This document shows, piece after piece, positions 25,167-36,558 of a stretch of DNA of 64,000 nt (positions are counted from its first letter, which is position 1; each line of letters begins with the position of its first letter). The notes beneath the pieces were generated by a model, which saw only the letters and a program-made list of their open reading frames with translations, did no database searches and was not told the DNA's origin. This stretch comes from Noviherbaspirillum sp. L7-7A (GTDB lineage Bacteria > Pseudomonadota > Gammaproteobacteria > Burkholderiales > Burkholderiaceae_D). Where the stretch lies: assembly GCF_019052805.1 (NCBI RefSeq), contig NZ_JAHQRJ010000003.1:186001-250000 (forward strand), in the 5' to 3' direction. Made by a program: the position numbers and the translations under genes.

Positions 25167-27101
25167 ATGCTTGCTTTCACAACCCGTCCGGTTTATGCCG
25201 GCGCCAGGCCGTTCGCCCTTCTATTTTCCTTTGCCGCCGGCTTGCCGCTGGCCGTCTCGGCCCAGGTGCCGCAACAGCGCATGGACGACATCATCGTCAC
25301 ATCGACCCGCGCGCCGCAGGCCCGCGCCGACCTGCTGGCCGATGCCACGGTCATCAGCGCCGAGCAGATCGCCCAGTCTGGCGCCAACTCGATGACGACC
25401 CTTCTGCAGGCACAGCGCGGCGTGGAAATCGTGCAGAACGGCGGGCCGGGCAGCAGCGCCACGGTGTACCTGCGCGGCGCCGAAGGCAAGCAGAGCGTGG
25501 TGCTGATCGATGGCATCCGCATCGGCTCGTCCACCAGCGGCGAGCCGAGCTGGCAAACTATCCCCTTGTCACTGATTGACCGCATCGAAATCGTGTACGG
25601 CCCGCTGGCCACGCTGTATGGCGCCAATGCGGTCGGCGGCGTGCTGCAGATCTTCACCAGGAAGGGCGACGGCCCGCCACGGCTGGCCGCATCAGCCGGG
25701 GTCGGCAGCTATGGCAGCCGCAGCGTCGATGCCAGCCTGATTGGTGCCACCGGTGGCGAGCACAATTTCCGCTATGCCTTCGGTGTGGCGCGGCAGAGCG
25801 CGGACGGCTTTTCGGCGAAGAAGCCGGGCCTTGCCAGCCAGGACGCGGACAAGGATGGCTATCAGCGCGAAAGCGCCAGCGCCAGTCTCTCCTACGACCT
25901 GGCGCCGGGCCACCAGCTGGGCCTGATCCTGCTGCAGAGCCGGCTCGACGCCCAGTTCGACAGCTCGGTGGCGGCGGCCCGCGGCGCGCGCCGCTATTAC
26001 GATGACCGCAACCTGAGCCGGCTTGGCGCCTATGCGCTCACCAGCCGCAACCGCTTTACGGCCGACTGGACCAGCCAGCTGCAGGTCTCGCAGTCGCGCG
26101 ACGAGCTGCGCTCCACCGCCGGCACCGGCGCCGGCAGCGCCTACCGCATCGCCACCGACCGCTTCGACACCACGCAGAACGCCATCAGCTGGCAGAACGA
26201 CATCGCCTTCGGCCCCGACCTGCTGCAGGCGCTGCTGGAACGGCGCGAGGAAAGCGTCGACGCCAGCAGCGCGGCGCTGCAGCGCAAGCGCACCACCGAC
26301 TCGGCGGCGCTGTCCTACCAGCTGCGGCGCGGCATGCATCTGGCCAGCGGCAGCGTGCGCAATGACGACAGCAGCCAGTTCGGCGCGAAGACCAGCGGCA
26401 GCATCGCCTACGGCTACCGCTTCGCGCCGGCCTGGCGCGCCAATGCCAGCCTGGCGTCGAGCTTCCGGCAGCCGACCTTCAACGAGCTGTATGCCACGAG
26501 CGGCGGCCGGCCCTATGGCATACCGGACAACCGGCCCGAGACCGGCAGGAATGCGGAACTCGGCCTGTATTACGATGACGGCATGAGCCAGTTCAGCGCC
26601 GCCCTGTACCGCAGCCCGATCAGCAGTCTGCTGGTCAATGCCAACCCCTGCCCGATCAGGCCCGCGGTGTATGCCAACGGCTGCGCCTACAACGTCAGCG
26701 AGGCGTTGCTGCGCGGCCTGACGGTGGGCGCCGGCACCCGGCTGGGCAGGCTGCAGCTGAGGGCGTCGCTGGACCTGCAGGACCCGCATGATGAAAGCAA
26801 TGACAGGCTGCTGCAGCGCCGGGCCCGGCGTCATGCGGCGCTTGCCGCCGATTACGTGCAGGGCGCATGGCGCGCCGGCGTCGAAGCGGTGTTGTCGTCC
26901 GAGCGCTTCGAGTATGCGGGCGGCACCACGCGGCTGCCGGGCTATGGCCTGGTGAACCTGCATGCCAGCCTTGCGCTGAACCGGGACTGGTCCGTGTTCG
27001 GCCGCATCGGCAATCTTTTCGACAAGGACTATGAATTGGCGAAGAACTATGCCACCGAGCGCCGCACATTATTTGTCGGCGTGCGCTATGGCTTCCCTTA
27101 A
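25167..27101 (+). CDS. btuB: TonB-dependent outer-membrane cobalamin receptor
   Basis: The 644-residue protein has a signal peptide ending near AVSAQVPQ, a TonB box region (MDDIIVTSTR), a plug domain (TTLLQAQRGVEIVQNGGPGSSATVYLRG, VYGPLATLYGANAVGGVLQIFT) and a 22-strand barrel ending in an aromatic-rich strand. It is shorter than many siderophore receptors and close to E. coli BtuB. The riboswitch and the btuCDF and cob genes behind it identify cobalamin as ligand. ATG 25167 lacks a close ribosome site; GGAG lies 21-24 bases upstream, so translation start may be non-standard or riboswitch-shaped. Confidence 0.92.
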   Translation: MLAFTTRPVYAGARPFALLFSFAAGLPLAVSAQVPQQRMDDIIVTSTRAPQARADLLADATVISAEQIAQSGANSMTTLLQAQRGVEIVQNGGPGSSATVYLRGAEGKQSVVLIDGIRIGSSTSGEPSWQTIPLSLIDRIEIVYGPLATLYGANAVGGVLQIFTRKGDGPPRLAASAGVGSYGSRSVDASLIGATGGEHNFRYAFGVARQSADGFSAKKPGLASQDADKDGYQRESASASLSYDLAPGHQLGLILLQSRLDAQFDSSVAAARGARRYYDDRNLSRLGAYALTSRNRFTADWTSQLQVSQSRDELRSTAGTGAGSAYRIATDRFDTTQNAISWQNDIAFGPDLLQALLERREESVDASSAALQRKRTTDSAALSYQLRRGMHLASGSVRNDDSSQFGAKTSGSIAYGYRFAPAWRANASLASSFRQPTFNELYATSGGRPYGIPDNRPETGRNAELGLYYDDGMSQFSAALYRSPISSLLVNANPCPIRPAVYANGCAYNVSEALLRGLTVGAGTRLGRLQLRASLDLQDPHDESNDRLLQRRARRHAALAADYVQGAWRAGVEAVLSSERFEYAGGTTRLPGYGLVNLHASLALNRDWSVFGRIGNLFDKDYELAKNYATERRTLFVGVRYGFP

Positions 27102-27122
27102 ACGTGGCACGGACGGCATGCA

Positions 27123-28169
27123 ATGAGCGCGCTGCCCCTGCCATCGCGGGCCGTCACAGCCCATGCCGGCCGCCGGCGCGCGCTGCTGGTGCTGGGCCTG
27201 CTGGCGGCCTGCGCCGTGGCCAGCATCCTGCTCGCCTGCGCGGTCGGTTCCTTCTCGCTGTCGACGTCCGAGCTGCTGGACGCGATGCGCAAGCTGGCCG
27301 GCGGCGACCGCACCAGCCTGGCGGCCAGCCTGCTGGAACTGCGGCTCTCGCGTGCGCTGTCGGGCTTTGTTACCGGCGCGATGCTGGCGCTGGCCGGCGT
27401 GATGATGCAGGCGCTGCTGCGCAATCCGCTGGCCGACCCCTATGTGCTGGGCATCTCCGGCGGCGCCTCGGTCGGCGCGCTGGCGGCGATGCTGCTGCTG
27501 CCGGCGGCGTGGATGGTGGACCTGGCGGCCTTTGGCGGCGCGGTGACGGTGGCGCTGCTGCTGTACGGCCTGGCGCGGCGCGACTTCCGGCATGGCGCAT
27601 CCGATGGCAATGGCCCCTTCCTGCTGCTGACCGGCGTGATCGTGTCCGCCGGTTGCGGCGCGCTGGTCACGCTAATGTTGTCGGTCGCGCCCGAGAGCCG
27701 GCTGCGCGGCATGGTGTTCTGGTTGATCGGCGACCTGTCGGCGACATCGCCGCGGCTGCTGCCCTGGGCGGTGCTGCTACTGGCGCTGCTGCTGGCCACA
27801 AGGCTGGCCGGGTCCATCAACATCCTGGCGATGCATGCCCAGGCCGCCGCCACGCTGGGCGTGAAGGTCGGCATGCTGCGCCGCGCACTGTTCTTCTGCG
27901 CTGCGCTGCTCACGGCCAGCGCGGTGGGCACGGCCGGCAGCATCGGTTTCGTCGGCCTGATCGTGCCGCATGCCTGCCGCTTCGCGCTTGGCCCGGACCA
28001 CCGGCTGCTGCTGCCGGCGGCGGCGCTGGTGGGCGGCACCTTCCTGACTGTGGCCGACATGCTGGCGCGCACCGTAGTGGCGCCGCAGCAGCTGCCGGTG
28101 GGCGTGATCACCGCGCTGATCGGCGTGCCGGCCTTCCTTCTGCAACTGCACCAGATGAGGAAGCGCTGA
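27123..28169 (+). CDS. btuC: Cobalamin ABC transporter permease (FecCD/BtuC family)
   Basis: The 348-residue protein has the 9-10 membrane helices and motifs of the BtuC family: LRLSRALSGFVTGAMLALAG, MQALLRNPLADPYVLGISGGASVGAL and GSIGFVGLIVPHACRFALGPDHR. The latter contains the loop that contacts the ATPase. It moves corrinoid from BtuF through the inner membrane. Stop and the btuD start share a base (TGATG). Confidence 0.93.
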   Translation: MSALPLPSRAVTAHAGRRRALLVLGLLAACAVASILLACAVGSFSLSTSELLDAMRKLAGGDRTSLAASLLELRLSRALSGFVTGAMLALAGVMMQALLRNPLADPYVLGISGGASVGALAAMLLLPAAWMVDLAAFGGAVTVALLLYGLARRDFRHGASDGNGPFLLLTGVIVSAGCGALVTLMLSVAPESRLRGMVFWLIGDLSATSPRLLPWAVLLLALLLATRLAGSINILAMHAQAAATLGVKVGMLRRALFFCAALLTASAVGTAGSIGFVGLIVPHACRFALGPDHRLLLPAAALVGGTFLTVADMLARTVVAPQQLPVGVITALIGVPAFLLQLHQMRKR

Positions 28170-28954
28170 TGGAGCTGCATGAACTGACGCTGCGCATTGG
28201 CGAGCGCGTGCTGGTGGAGCGCCTCAGCCTGTCGGCCCGGCCCGGCGAATGCTGGTGCGTGATCGGCCGCAATGGCGCCGGCAAGAGCACGCTGCTGCGC
28301 GCGCTGGCCGGCCTGCATCCCATCGCCGCCGGCACGGCCAGCCTGGATGGGCGGCCGTTGCATGCCTGGCCGCCGCAGCAGCTGGCGACGCGGCGCGCCT
28401 ACTTGCCGCAGGGCCGCGACGACGCCTTCGGCTACCGCGCCATCGACGTGGTGCTGGCCTCGCGCCATCCGTGGCAAGGCAGCACCTACTGGGAGTCGGA
28501 ACAGGACCTGGAGATCGCCTGCCGGGCGCTGGCCGAGATGGATGTGGGTGGCCTGGCGCAGCGCGACGTGCGCAGCCTGTCGGGCGGCGAGCGGCAGCGG
28601 GTAGCGATGGCGGCCGCGCTGGCGCAGGATGCGCCGCTGCTGCTGCTGGACGAGCCGACCAGCGCGCTCGACCTGTCGCACCAGGTCGACATGATGGCGC
28701 TGCTGGCGCGGCTGTGCGGCCAAGCCGGCAAGACGGTGGTCATGGTCAGCCATGACCTGAATCTCGCGCATGGCGTTGCCAGCCATGCGCTATTGCTGAT
28801 GGGCGACGGCGCATGGCGCGCCGGCCCGGCCGGCGAAATGATGCAGGCGGCGCTGCTGTCCCAGTGCCTGCGCGCGGCGATCGACGTGATCGAGCATGGC
28901 GGCCGCCGCATCTTCCTTCCGGCATTACACCAGGAGCAAGCACAGCATGGATGA
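28169..28954 (+). CDS. btuD: Cobalamin ABC transporter ATP-binding protein
   Basis: The 261-residue ATPase has Walker A GRNGAGKST (33-41), a Q-loop in YLPQGRD, signature LSGGE (137-141), Walker B LLLLDEPT (157-164) and a switch His in MVSHDLN. It energises corrinoid import through BtuC. The gene overlaps btuC by one base and cobO by eight, so the transporter and adenosyltransferase are made together. Confidence 0.93.
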   Translation: MELHELTLRIGERVLVERLSLSARPGECWCVIGRNGAGKSTLLRALAGLHPIAAGTASLDGRPLHAWPPQQLATRRAYLPQGRDDAFGYRAIDVVLASRHPWQGSTYWESEQDLEIACRALAEMDVGGLAQRDVRSLSGGERQRVAMAAALAQDAPLLLLDEPTSALDLSHQVDMMALLARLCGQAGKTVVMVSHDLNLAHGVASHALLLMGDGAWRAGPAGEMMQAALLSQCLRAAIDVIEHGGRRIFLPALHQEQAQHG

Positions 28955-29567
28955 CAACGTTGAAAACGCGGCACGCAATGCGCGCCATGCCGAGCGCATG
29001 CGGCGCAAGAAGCAAGTAGTGGACGAAAAGATTGCCGCCGCCGGCATCCACACCGGCGTGCTGGTGGTCAATACCGGCAATGGCAAGGGCAAGAGTTCCA
29101 GCGGCTTCGGCATGGTGATGCGCACGCTGGGCCATGGCGGCCGTGTGGGCGTGGTGCAGTTCATCAAGGGCGCGATGTCCACCGGCGAGGAGCGTTTCCT
29201 GCGCCGCTTCCCGGACGAGGTGCACTTCCATGCCATGGGCGAAGGCTATACCTGGGAAACCCAGGACCGCGAGCGCGACATCGCCACAGCCGGCCGGGCC
29301 TGGGAACAAGCGCGTGCCTTCCTGAACGATCCCGGCATCGCGCTGGTGCTGCTGGATGAACTCAACATCGCGCTGAAGTACCGCTATCTCGATCTGGACA
29401 CGGTGATCGCCGACCTGCTGGGCCGGCCCGAAATGCAGCATGTGGCGGTTACCGGCCGCGGCGCGCCGCCGGAACTGATTGCCGCGGCCGATACCGTCAC
29501 CGAGATGAACGTGGTCAAGCATGCCTTCAAGGCCGGCATCGCGGCCCAGCCGGGGGTGGAATGGTAG
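28947..29567 (+). CDS. cobO: Cob(I)yrinic acid a,c-diamide adenosyltransferase
   Basis: The 206-residue CobO/BtuR-type enzyme moves the adenosyl group of ATP onto cob(I)alamin or precursors. It has an N-terminal basic helix, the P-loop variant NTGNGKGKSSSGFG (42-55), VQFIKGAMSTGEE, HAMGEGYTWETQDRERD and LVLLDELNIALKYRYLD. The start ATG at 28947 follows CAGGAGC. It overlaps both neighbours. It serves de novo and salvage routes, fitting a mixed uptake and assembly operon. Confidence 0.94.
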   Translation: MDDNVENAARNARHAERMRRKKQVVDEKIAAAGIHTGVLVVNTGNGKGKSSSGFGMVMRTLGHGGRVGVVQFIKGAMSTGEERFLRRFPDEVHFHAMGEGYTWETQDRERDIATAGRAWEQARAFLNDPGIALVLLDELNIALKYRYLDLDTVIADLLGRPEMQHVAVTGRGAPPELIAAADTVTEMNVVKHAFKAGIAAQPGVEW

Positions 29568-30868
29568 CGCCGCATCCCGCTGGCGCAGTGGCGGTGCTGG
29601 TGTCGGCCACCGCGTCCGGCCAGGGCAAGACCACGGTCACGGCTGCGCTGGCGCGCCTGCTGGCGCGGCGCGACCTGGCAGTGCGGGTATTCAAGGCCGG
29701 CCCGGACTTCATCGACCCGGTCATGCTGGAACGCGCCGCCGGCTCGGCGGTGTACAACCTTGACCTGTGGATGGTGGGTGCCGACGCGTCGCGCGCGATG
29801 CTGGCGCGGGCCGCGTCCGAGGCCGATGTGATCCTAATCGAGGGCGTGATGGGCCTGTATGACGGCACGCCCTCGTCGGCCGACTTGGCGCGCGCCTTCG
29901 ATGTGCCAGTGCTAGCGGTGCTGGATGCGTCGGCCATGGCGCAGACCGCCGGCGCGGTGGCGCTGGGCCTGCGCGATTATGGCCCGGTGGCGATGGCCGG
30001 CGTGATCGCCAACCGGGTCGCCGGCAGCGGCCATGCCGCGATGGTGGCTTCAGCCCTGCGCGACATGCCGCTGCTGGCCTGCCTGCCGCGCCAGACCGCC
30101 TCATTGCCGGAGCGCCATCTCGGGCTGGTGCTGCCGGACGAGGTCGATGCGCTGGATGCGCTGCTCGACAGCCTGGCCGATGGCCTGCAGCTCGACGATG
30201 CGGCCTGGCAGGCGCTGCCGGCCGTGTCCTTCCCAATGCCGACGCCGCAAACCATGCCGCCGCTGCTTCAGGGCAAGCAGATCGCCGTAGCCCGGGACGC
30301 CGCCTTTGCCTTCTTGTACCGCGCCAACCTCGACTGCCTGCGCGGGATGGGCGCAGCCATCCGCTACTTCTCGCCGCTGGCCGACGAGCCGGCGCCGGAG
30401 GATGCCGACGCAATCTGGCTGCCGGGCGGCTACCCGGAACTGCATGGCGCGGCGCTGTCCGCCGGCGCCGCATGGCGGACGTCGCTGCGCCGGGCGCATG
30501 CGGCTGGCAAGCCTGTCCTGGCCGAATGCGGCGGCCTGATGGCAATCTGCGACAGCCTGGTCGACAAGGACGGCAATGACTGGCCCATGGCCGGGCTGCT
30601 GCCGGCGCGCACCCGTATGCAGCCCCGCCTGGCCGCGCTGGGCCTGCAGGGCTGGGAGAGTGCTCACGGCCAGTTGCGCGGCCATGCCTTCCATTATTCC
30701 CGCCTGGAAGGCGACATCGTCGCCGCGGGACACGCCGGCAAGCATCCGTCCGGCGACAGCGGCGAGGCGGTCTATCGCGCCGGCTCCCTGACCGCTTCCT
30801 ATTTCCATGCCTACTTTCCTTCCTGCCCGGAAGCTGCGGCGGCCCTGTTGCTAGGAGAGCCGACATGA
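29561..30868 (+). CDS. cobB: Cobyrinic acid a,c-diamide synthase
   Basis: The 435-residue enzyme amidates the a and c side chains of cobyrinic acid using glutamine and ATP. The N-terminal dethiobiotin-synthetase-like half has VSATASGQGKTTVTAALARLL and LIEGVMGLYDG. The C-terminal glutamine amidotransferase half has LPGGYPELH, LAECGGLMAIC with the nucleophile Cys, and a late TASYFHAYF. Its presence shows that the cell can act on an unamidated corrin ring, although ring-building cobI-cobN genes are not in this window. Confidence 0.93.
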   Translation: MVAPHPAGAVAVLVSATASGQGKTTVTAALARLLARRDLAVRVFKAGPDFIDPVMLERAAGSAVYNLDLWMVGADASRAMLARAASEADVILIEGVMGLYDGTPSSADLARAFDVPVLAVLDASAMAQTAGAVALGLRDYGPVAMAGVIANRVAGSGHAAMVASALRDMPLLACLPRQTASLPERHLGLVLPDEVDALDALLDSLADGLQLDDAAWQALPAVSFPMPTPQTMPPLLQGKQIAVARDAAFAFLYRANLDCLRGMGAAIRYFSPLADEPAPEDADAIWLPGGYPELHGAALSAGAAWRTSLRRAHAAGKPVLAECGGLMAICDSLVDKDGNDWPMAGLLPARTRMQPRLAALGLQGWESAHGQLRGHAFHYSRLEGDIVAAGHAGKHPSGDSGEAVYRAGSLTASYFHAYFPSCPEAAAALLLGEPT

Positions 30869-31422
30869 GCCGCACCCTGGTGTTCGGCGGCGCGCGCAGC
30901 GGCAAGAGCGCCCACGCGGAAAGCCTGGCCGCGGCCAGCGGCAGGGAAGTCATCTATATCGCCACCGCCGATGCCGGCGACGCCGAGATGCAGGCCCGCA
31001 TTGCCCGCCATCGGGAAGGGCGCAATCCGCACTGGACCACGGTGGAAGCGCGGCTGGCGCTGGGGCATGCACTGCTGGAATGGAGCGCGCCGCATCGGCT
31101 GGTGCTGGTGGACTGCCTGACCATGTGGCTGTCCAACCTGCTGTTCTGCCAGCCGTGTAGCTACCCTGAAGTTGGCCGCATTGAGCCACCGCCGGCCTTT
31201 GCCAGCGAGCGCGCCGGCCTGCTCGACGCCCTCGACCATGCCGCCGGCGACATCGTGCTGGTATCCAACGAGGTCGGCATGGGCATCGTGCCGCAGGGCG
31301 CGATCTCGCGTTGGTTCGTCGACGAGGCCGGCCGCCTGAACCAGGCAGTGGCGGCGCGCTGCGAGCGCGTGACCTGGGTGGCGGCCGGCCTGCCGCTGAT
31401 GTTGAAGGGCGGCCCATGCTGA
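30865..31422 (+). CDS. cobU: Adenosylcobinamide kinase / adenosylcobinamide-phosphate guanylyltransferase
   Basis: The 185-residue bifunctional enzyme (CobU/CobP) phosphorylates adenosylcobinamide and transfers GMP to it. It has the P-loop [13 protein letters not shown] (about 7-19), [23 protein letters not shown] with the His that carries GMP, and [13 protein letters not shown] and [11 protein letters not shown]. Its start overlaps cobB by ATGA and its end overlaps cbiB by seven bases. Confidence 0.94.
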   Translation: MSRTLVFGGARSGKSAHAESLAAASGREVIYIATADAGDAEMQARIARHREGRNPHWTTVEARLALGHALLEWSAPHRLVLVDCLTMWLSNLLFCQPCSYPEVGRIEPPPAFASERAGLLDALDHAAGDIVLVSNEVGMGIVPQGAISRWFVDEAGRLNQAVAARCERVTWVAAGLPLMLKGGPC

Positions 31423-32360
31423 GCGGCCTGGCGCCCGCCATGCTGGCCGCGCTCCTGCTGGCCGGCGTGGCGCTCGACCTGCTGCTGGGCGAGGCGCGCC
31501 GCTGGCATCCGCTGGCCGGATTCGGCCGGCTGGCGCAGGCGCTGGAATTGCGCTTGAATCGTGGCCCAGGCGGACGCGGTGCTGGCTGCGCTGCGTGGCT
31601 GCTGGCGGTGGCGCCCTTTGTGCTGGCGGCCTGGCTGTTGAGCGCGGCCGGCACATGGCTGGCTGTCGCCTCCCATCTGCTGCTGCTGTACTTCGCGCTT
31701 GGCCTGCGCAGCCTGCGCGACCATGCGCTGCCGATTGCGCAGGCGCTGGAAGCCGGCAACATTGCCGCAGCGCGCCGGCGCACCGCGATGATCGTCAGCC
31801 GCGATACCAGTGACGCCAGCCCGACTGATCTCGCCAGGGCGGGCGTCGAGTCGGTGCTGGAAAACGGCAATGACGCGGTGTTTGGTACCCTGTTCTGGTT
31901 CGCCGTGGCGGGCGGGCCGGGCGCATTGCTGTACCGGCTGGCAAACACCCTCGATGCCATGTGGGGTTACCGCACCGAGCGGCTGCTGCATTTCGGCTGG
32001 GCAGCGGCCCGCATCGATGACCTGCTCAACCTGGCCCCGGCGCGGCTGACGGCCTGCAGCTATGCGCTGCTGGGCAACAGCCGGCTCGCCTGGCGCTGCT
32101 GGCGGGCGCAGGCGCCGCTCTGGTCCAGCCCGAATGCCGGGCCGGTGATGGCGGCCGGCGCCGGCGCGCTTGGCCTTGCGCTGGGCGGTGCGGCGCGCTA
32201 CCACGGTGAACTCGAACAGCGTCCGGCCCTGGGCGAAGGCAGGACGCCAGGCGCCGGCGACATCCGCCGCGCCTGGCGCCTGGTGGCCGGCAGCGCCGCG
32301 CTGTGGCTGGCGATGCTGTGCGCCCTGGCGCTGCTTGCGCAAGGGATGGGCGATGCTTGA
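31416..32360 (+). CDS. cbiB: Adenosylcobinamide-phosphate synthase CbiB/CobD
   Basis: The 314-residue membrane enzyme attaches (R)-1-amino-2-propanol or its phosphate to adenosylcobyric acid. Diagnostic stretches are [82 protein letters not shown] and GYHGELE-like [16 protein letters not shown]. Length and helix pattern are normal. It is overlapped by cobU upstream and the decarboxylase gene downstream, whose product makes its substrate. Confidence 0.93.
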   Translation: MLSGLAPAMLAALLLAGVALDLLLGEARRWHPLAGFGRLAQALELRLNRGPGGRGAGCAAWLLAVAPFVLAAWLLSAAGTWLAVASHLLLLYFALGLRSLRDHALPIAQALEAGNIAAARRRTAMIVSRDTSDASPTDLARAGVESVLENGNDAVFGTLFWFAVAGGPGALLYRLANTLDAMWGYRTERLLHFGWAAARIDDLLNLAPARLTACSYALLGNSRLAWRCWRAQAPLWSSPNAGPVMAAGAGALGLALGGAARYHGELEQRPALGEGRTPGAGDIRRAWRLVAGSAALWLAMLCALALLAQGMGDA

Positions 32361-33339
32361 ACACGGCGGCAACCTGCATGAGGCGGTGCGCCTGTTCGGC
32401 CGGCCGCGCGAGGACTGGCTGGACCTGTCCACCGGCATCAATCCGCGGCCCTATCCGGCGCCGGCGCTGGAAGCCAGCATCTGGCACCGCCTGCCCGAGC
32501 CGGATGCGGAACTGGCAGCCGCGGCCCGGCAGTTCTACGGCGCGCCAATGGTATTGCCGGTGGCCGGCAGCCAGGCGGCGATCCAGGTCCTGCCCATGCT
32601 GCGGCCGCCGTCGGAGATCGTGGTGGCCGCACCCGCCTATGCCGAGCATGCGCGGCACTGGTCGCGCCACGGCCATGCGATGCGCGAGGTCGCTTATGGC
32701 GACCTGCACGGCGCGGTAGCACAGTGTGGCGTGATGGTGGTCTGCAATCCCAACAACCCGACCGGCGACCGCATCCCGGCCGCCACTTTGCTTGACTGGG
32801 CGGCGCAACTGGCGCGGCGCGGCGGCTGGCTGGTGGTGGACGAGGCCTTCGCCGACATCGACGGGCAGGACAGCGTGGCGGCGCAGTCGCAGCAGCCGGG
32901 CCTGATCGTGCTGCGCTCGGTCGGCAAGTTCTTCGGGCTGGCCGGGCTGCGGCTGGGCTTTGTCGCGGCCGACCCAGCGCTGCTGGCCCGCTTGGCCGAT
33001 GCGCTCGGACCGTGGACCGTCAGCAGCGCGGCCCAGCGCATCGGTTGTGCGGCGCTGGAAGACGTCGCCTGGCAACTGGCCATGCGTGAGCAACTGCAGC
33101 GCGACGGGCAGCGGCTGCAGGCCATGCTACGGGCGGCGGGCATCGCCTCGGCCGGCACCGCGCTGTACCAATGGTGGCCCGAAGCACGGGCCGAACTTTT
33201 CTGGCGTACGATGGCCGGACACGGCATCTGGGTGCGCCTGTTCACCCGCGGCGCGGGCGGCATACGCTGCGGCCTGCCGCCGGATGAGGCCGGATGGCGG
33301 CGGCTGGAAACGGCGCTGCAGGCATGGAAGGAAACATGA
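32353..33339 (+). CDS. cobD: L-threonine-O-3-phosphate decarboxylase
   Basis: The 328-residue PLP enzyme makes (R)-1-amino-2-propanol phosphate for the nucleotide-loop arm. It opens [13 protein letters not shown] and has [33 protein letters not shown] and the PLP lysine in [15 protein letters not shown]. It is named cobD in Salmonella and cobC in Pseudomonas denitrificans. The gene lies between cbiB, its product's user, and btuF, overlapping both. Confidence 0.92.
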   Translation: MLEHGGNLHEAVRLFGRPREDWLDLSTGINPRPYPAPALEASIWHRLPEPDAELAAAARQFYGAPMVLPVAGSQAAIQVLPMLRPPSEIVVAAPAYAEHARHWSRHGHAMREVAYGDLHGAVAQCGVMVVCNPNNPTGDRIPAATLLDWAAQLARRGGWLVVDEAFADIDGQDSVAAQSQQPGLIVLRSVGKFFGLAGLRLGFVAADPALLARLADALGPWTVSSAAQRIGCAALEDVAWQLAMREQLQRDGQRLQAMLRAAGIASAGTALYQWWPEARAELFWRTMAGHGIWVRLFTRGAGGIRCGLPPDEAGWRRLETALQAWKET

Positions 33340-34232
33340 TGAGGAAGTTAACCCGGCTGGCGCTGGCCACGCTGTGCCTGCACGGCCTGCAGGCGGCAGC
33401 CGCCGTCACGGTGCAGGATGACGAAGGCAACAAGGTCACGCTGGACAAGCCGGCGCAGCGGGTCATCTCGCTGGCGCCGCATGTGACCGAGCTGCTGTTC
33501 GCGGCGGGCGGCGGCAGGAAGGTGGTGGGCGTGGTCGACTACAGCGACTATCCGCCTGAAGCCAAGGCCTTGCCGCGGGTGGGCAGCCACCGCCAGATCG
33601 ATCTTGAACGGCTGATTGCCTTGAAGCCCGACCTGCTGGTGGTATGGCTGCATGGCGGCGCGGCGCGGCAGCTGGAGCCGCTGCGCAGGCTGGGCATACC
33701 GGTGTATGTCAGCGAGCCGCACCGCATCGCCGAGATCGGCCCGACCCTGCGGCGCCTGGGCCAGCTGCTCGGCACCGAGGCCGAGGCCGGGCGCGGCGCC
33801 GACGCCTTCGAGCGCCGCCTCGCCACGATCGAGACCAGCTATGCGAGCCGGCCGCCGGTCAAGGTGTTCTACCAGGTATGGGACCGGCCGCTCTATACCC
33901 TGAACGGCAGCCATACCGCCAGCGACGCGATCCGCCTCTGCGGCGGCCAGAACATTTTCGCGGCGCTGCCGGTGACTGCGCCCACGGTGACGGTGGAGGC
34001 GGTGCTGAAGGAAAACCCGGAAGTGATCGTCTCGGGCAACCGGCCTGACAAGGACAGCGCCGGCCTGGAAGCGTGGAAGCAGTATCCCTCGCTGCTGGCG
34101 GCGCGGCGCGATAACCTCGTCACCATCGATGCCGACCAGCTGGTGCGCCCGGGGCCGCGCATCCTGGACGGCACCGCCGCACTGTGCGAGCGCCTCGACG
34201 AGGCGCGCGGCAAGCGGAGCAGGCAGCCATGA
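33336..34232 (+). CDS. btuF: Periplasmic cobalamin-binding protein
   Basis: The 298-residue class III binding protein has a signal peptide ending near LQAAAAVTVQ. It then shows QRVISLAPHVTELLFAAGGGRKVVGVVDYSDYPPEAK, VGSHRQIDLERLIALKPDLLVVW and VSGNRPD. It should deliver corrinoids to BtuCD. AAGGA precedes the ATG at 33336, and the start overlaps the cobD stop. A second, shorter relative follows directly. Confidence 0.9.
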   Translation: MMRKLTRLALATLCLHGLQAAAAVTVQDDEGNKVTLDKPAQRVISLAPHVTELLFAAGGGRKVVGVVDYSDYPPEAKALPRVGSHRQIDLERLIALKPDLLVVWLHGGAARQLEPLRRLGIPVYVSEPHRIAEIGPTLRRLGQLLGTEAEAGRGADAFERRLATIETSYASRPPVKVFYQVWDRPLYTLNGSHTASDAIRLCGGQNIFAALPVTAPTVTVEAVLKENPEVIVSGNRPDKDSAGLEAWKQYPSLLAARRDNLVTIDADQLVRPGPRILDGTAALCERLDEARGKRSRQP

Positions 34233-35031
34233 GCCACTATCGCCGCATCGCCTGCCTGTCCACCGAGGCGGTGGAAACCCTGTACGCGATCGGCGCGCAG
34301 GACCTGGTGGCGGGCATTTCCGGCTACAGCGTCTATCCGCCGCAGGCGCGCCGCGAGAAGCCGAAGATCAGCGGCTTTTCCAGCGCCCGCATCGACCGCA
34401 TCCTGGCCGTGCAGCCGGACCTCGTGGTGGCCTATTCCAGCCTGCAGGCAGAGATGTGCCATGCGCTTGCCGCCGCCGGCGTCGAGGTCCACCTGTTTTC
34501 GCAGCGCAGCGTCGAAGGCATCCTGCAGATGGTGCGCACGCTGGCGGCGCTGGTGGACCGGCGCATGCAGGGCGAGCAGCTGGCCGGCGCGCTGCAACTC
34601 GAGATTGGACTGGTGGCGGCGCGTGCCAAACGCCATCCGACCCGGCCGCTGGTGTACTTCGAGGAATGGGACGAGCCGCTGATCAGCGGCATCGGCTGGG
34701 TATCGGAACTGATAGCGATTGCAGGCGGGGCCGATGCCTTCGCCGACCTGGCATTGCACCGCGAAGCCCGGCAGCGCATCATCGCTGACCCGGCCGAGGT
34801 GGCGCGGCGTGCGCCCGACATCATCATCGGCTCCTGGTGCGGCAAGAAGTTCCGGCCCGAGACGCTGGCTGCGCGGCCGGGCTGGGAGACGATCCCGGCC
34901 ATCCGCAACGGCATGGTGTTCGAGATCAAGTCGCCCGACATCCTCTCGCCCGGACCGGCGGCGATCCGCCGCGGCCTGCCGCAGATTGCGCGGCTGGTGG
35001 AACAGTGGCATGCGGCCGCGCCGGGCCGGCC

Positions 35032-35035
<4 letters not shown>
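34229..35035 (+). CDS. BtuF-like binding-protein-fold protein without a signal peptide
   Basis: The 268-residue protein shares the BtuF layout ([96 protein letters not shown]). It starts directly at the first strand, [14 protein letters not shown], with no export signal. The start overlaps the btuF stop, leaving no room for a longer N-terminus in frame with a clear start. It should be cytosolic. A role as an intracellular corrinoid carrier or sensor, or as a chaperone for the enzymes encoded around it, is inference. Confidence 0.8.

Positions 35036-36558
<1,523 letters not shown>

Noticed and set aside
25692-26963. A 423-codon open frame antisense to btuB
   Set aside because: It is the by-product of GC-rich codon bias; the product is an Arg/Ala/Gln/His-rich chain with no family resemblance, while the sense strand is a clear TonB-dependent receptor.
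27104-28954. A 616-codon frame that runs through btuC out of frame and into btuD
   Set aside because: Only its last 261 codons, from 28169, are BtuD; the upstream part is a shifted reading of btuC.
29721-32441. Minus-strand frames of 410 and 426 codons opposite cobB, cobU and cbiB
   Set aside because: Same composition effect; the sense genes are unambiguous.
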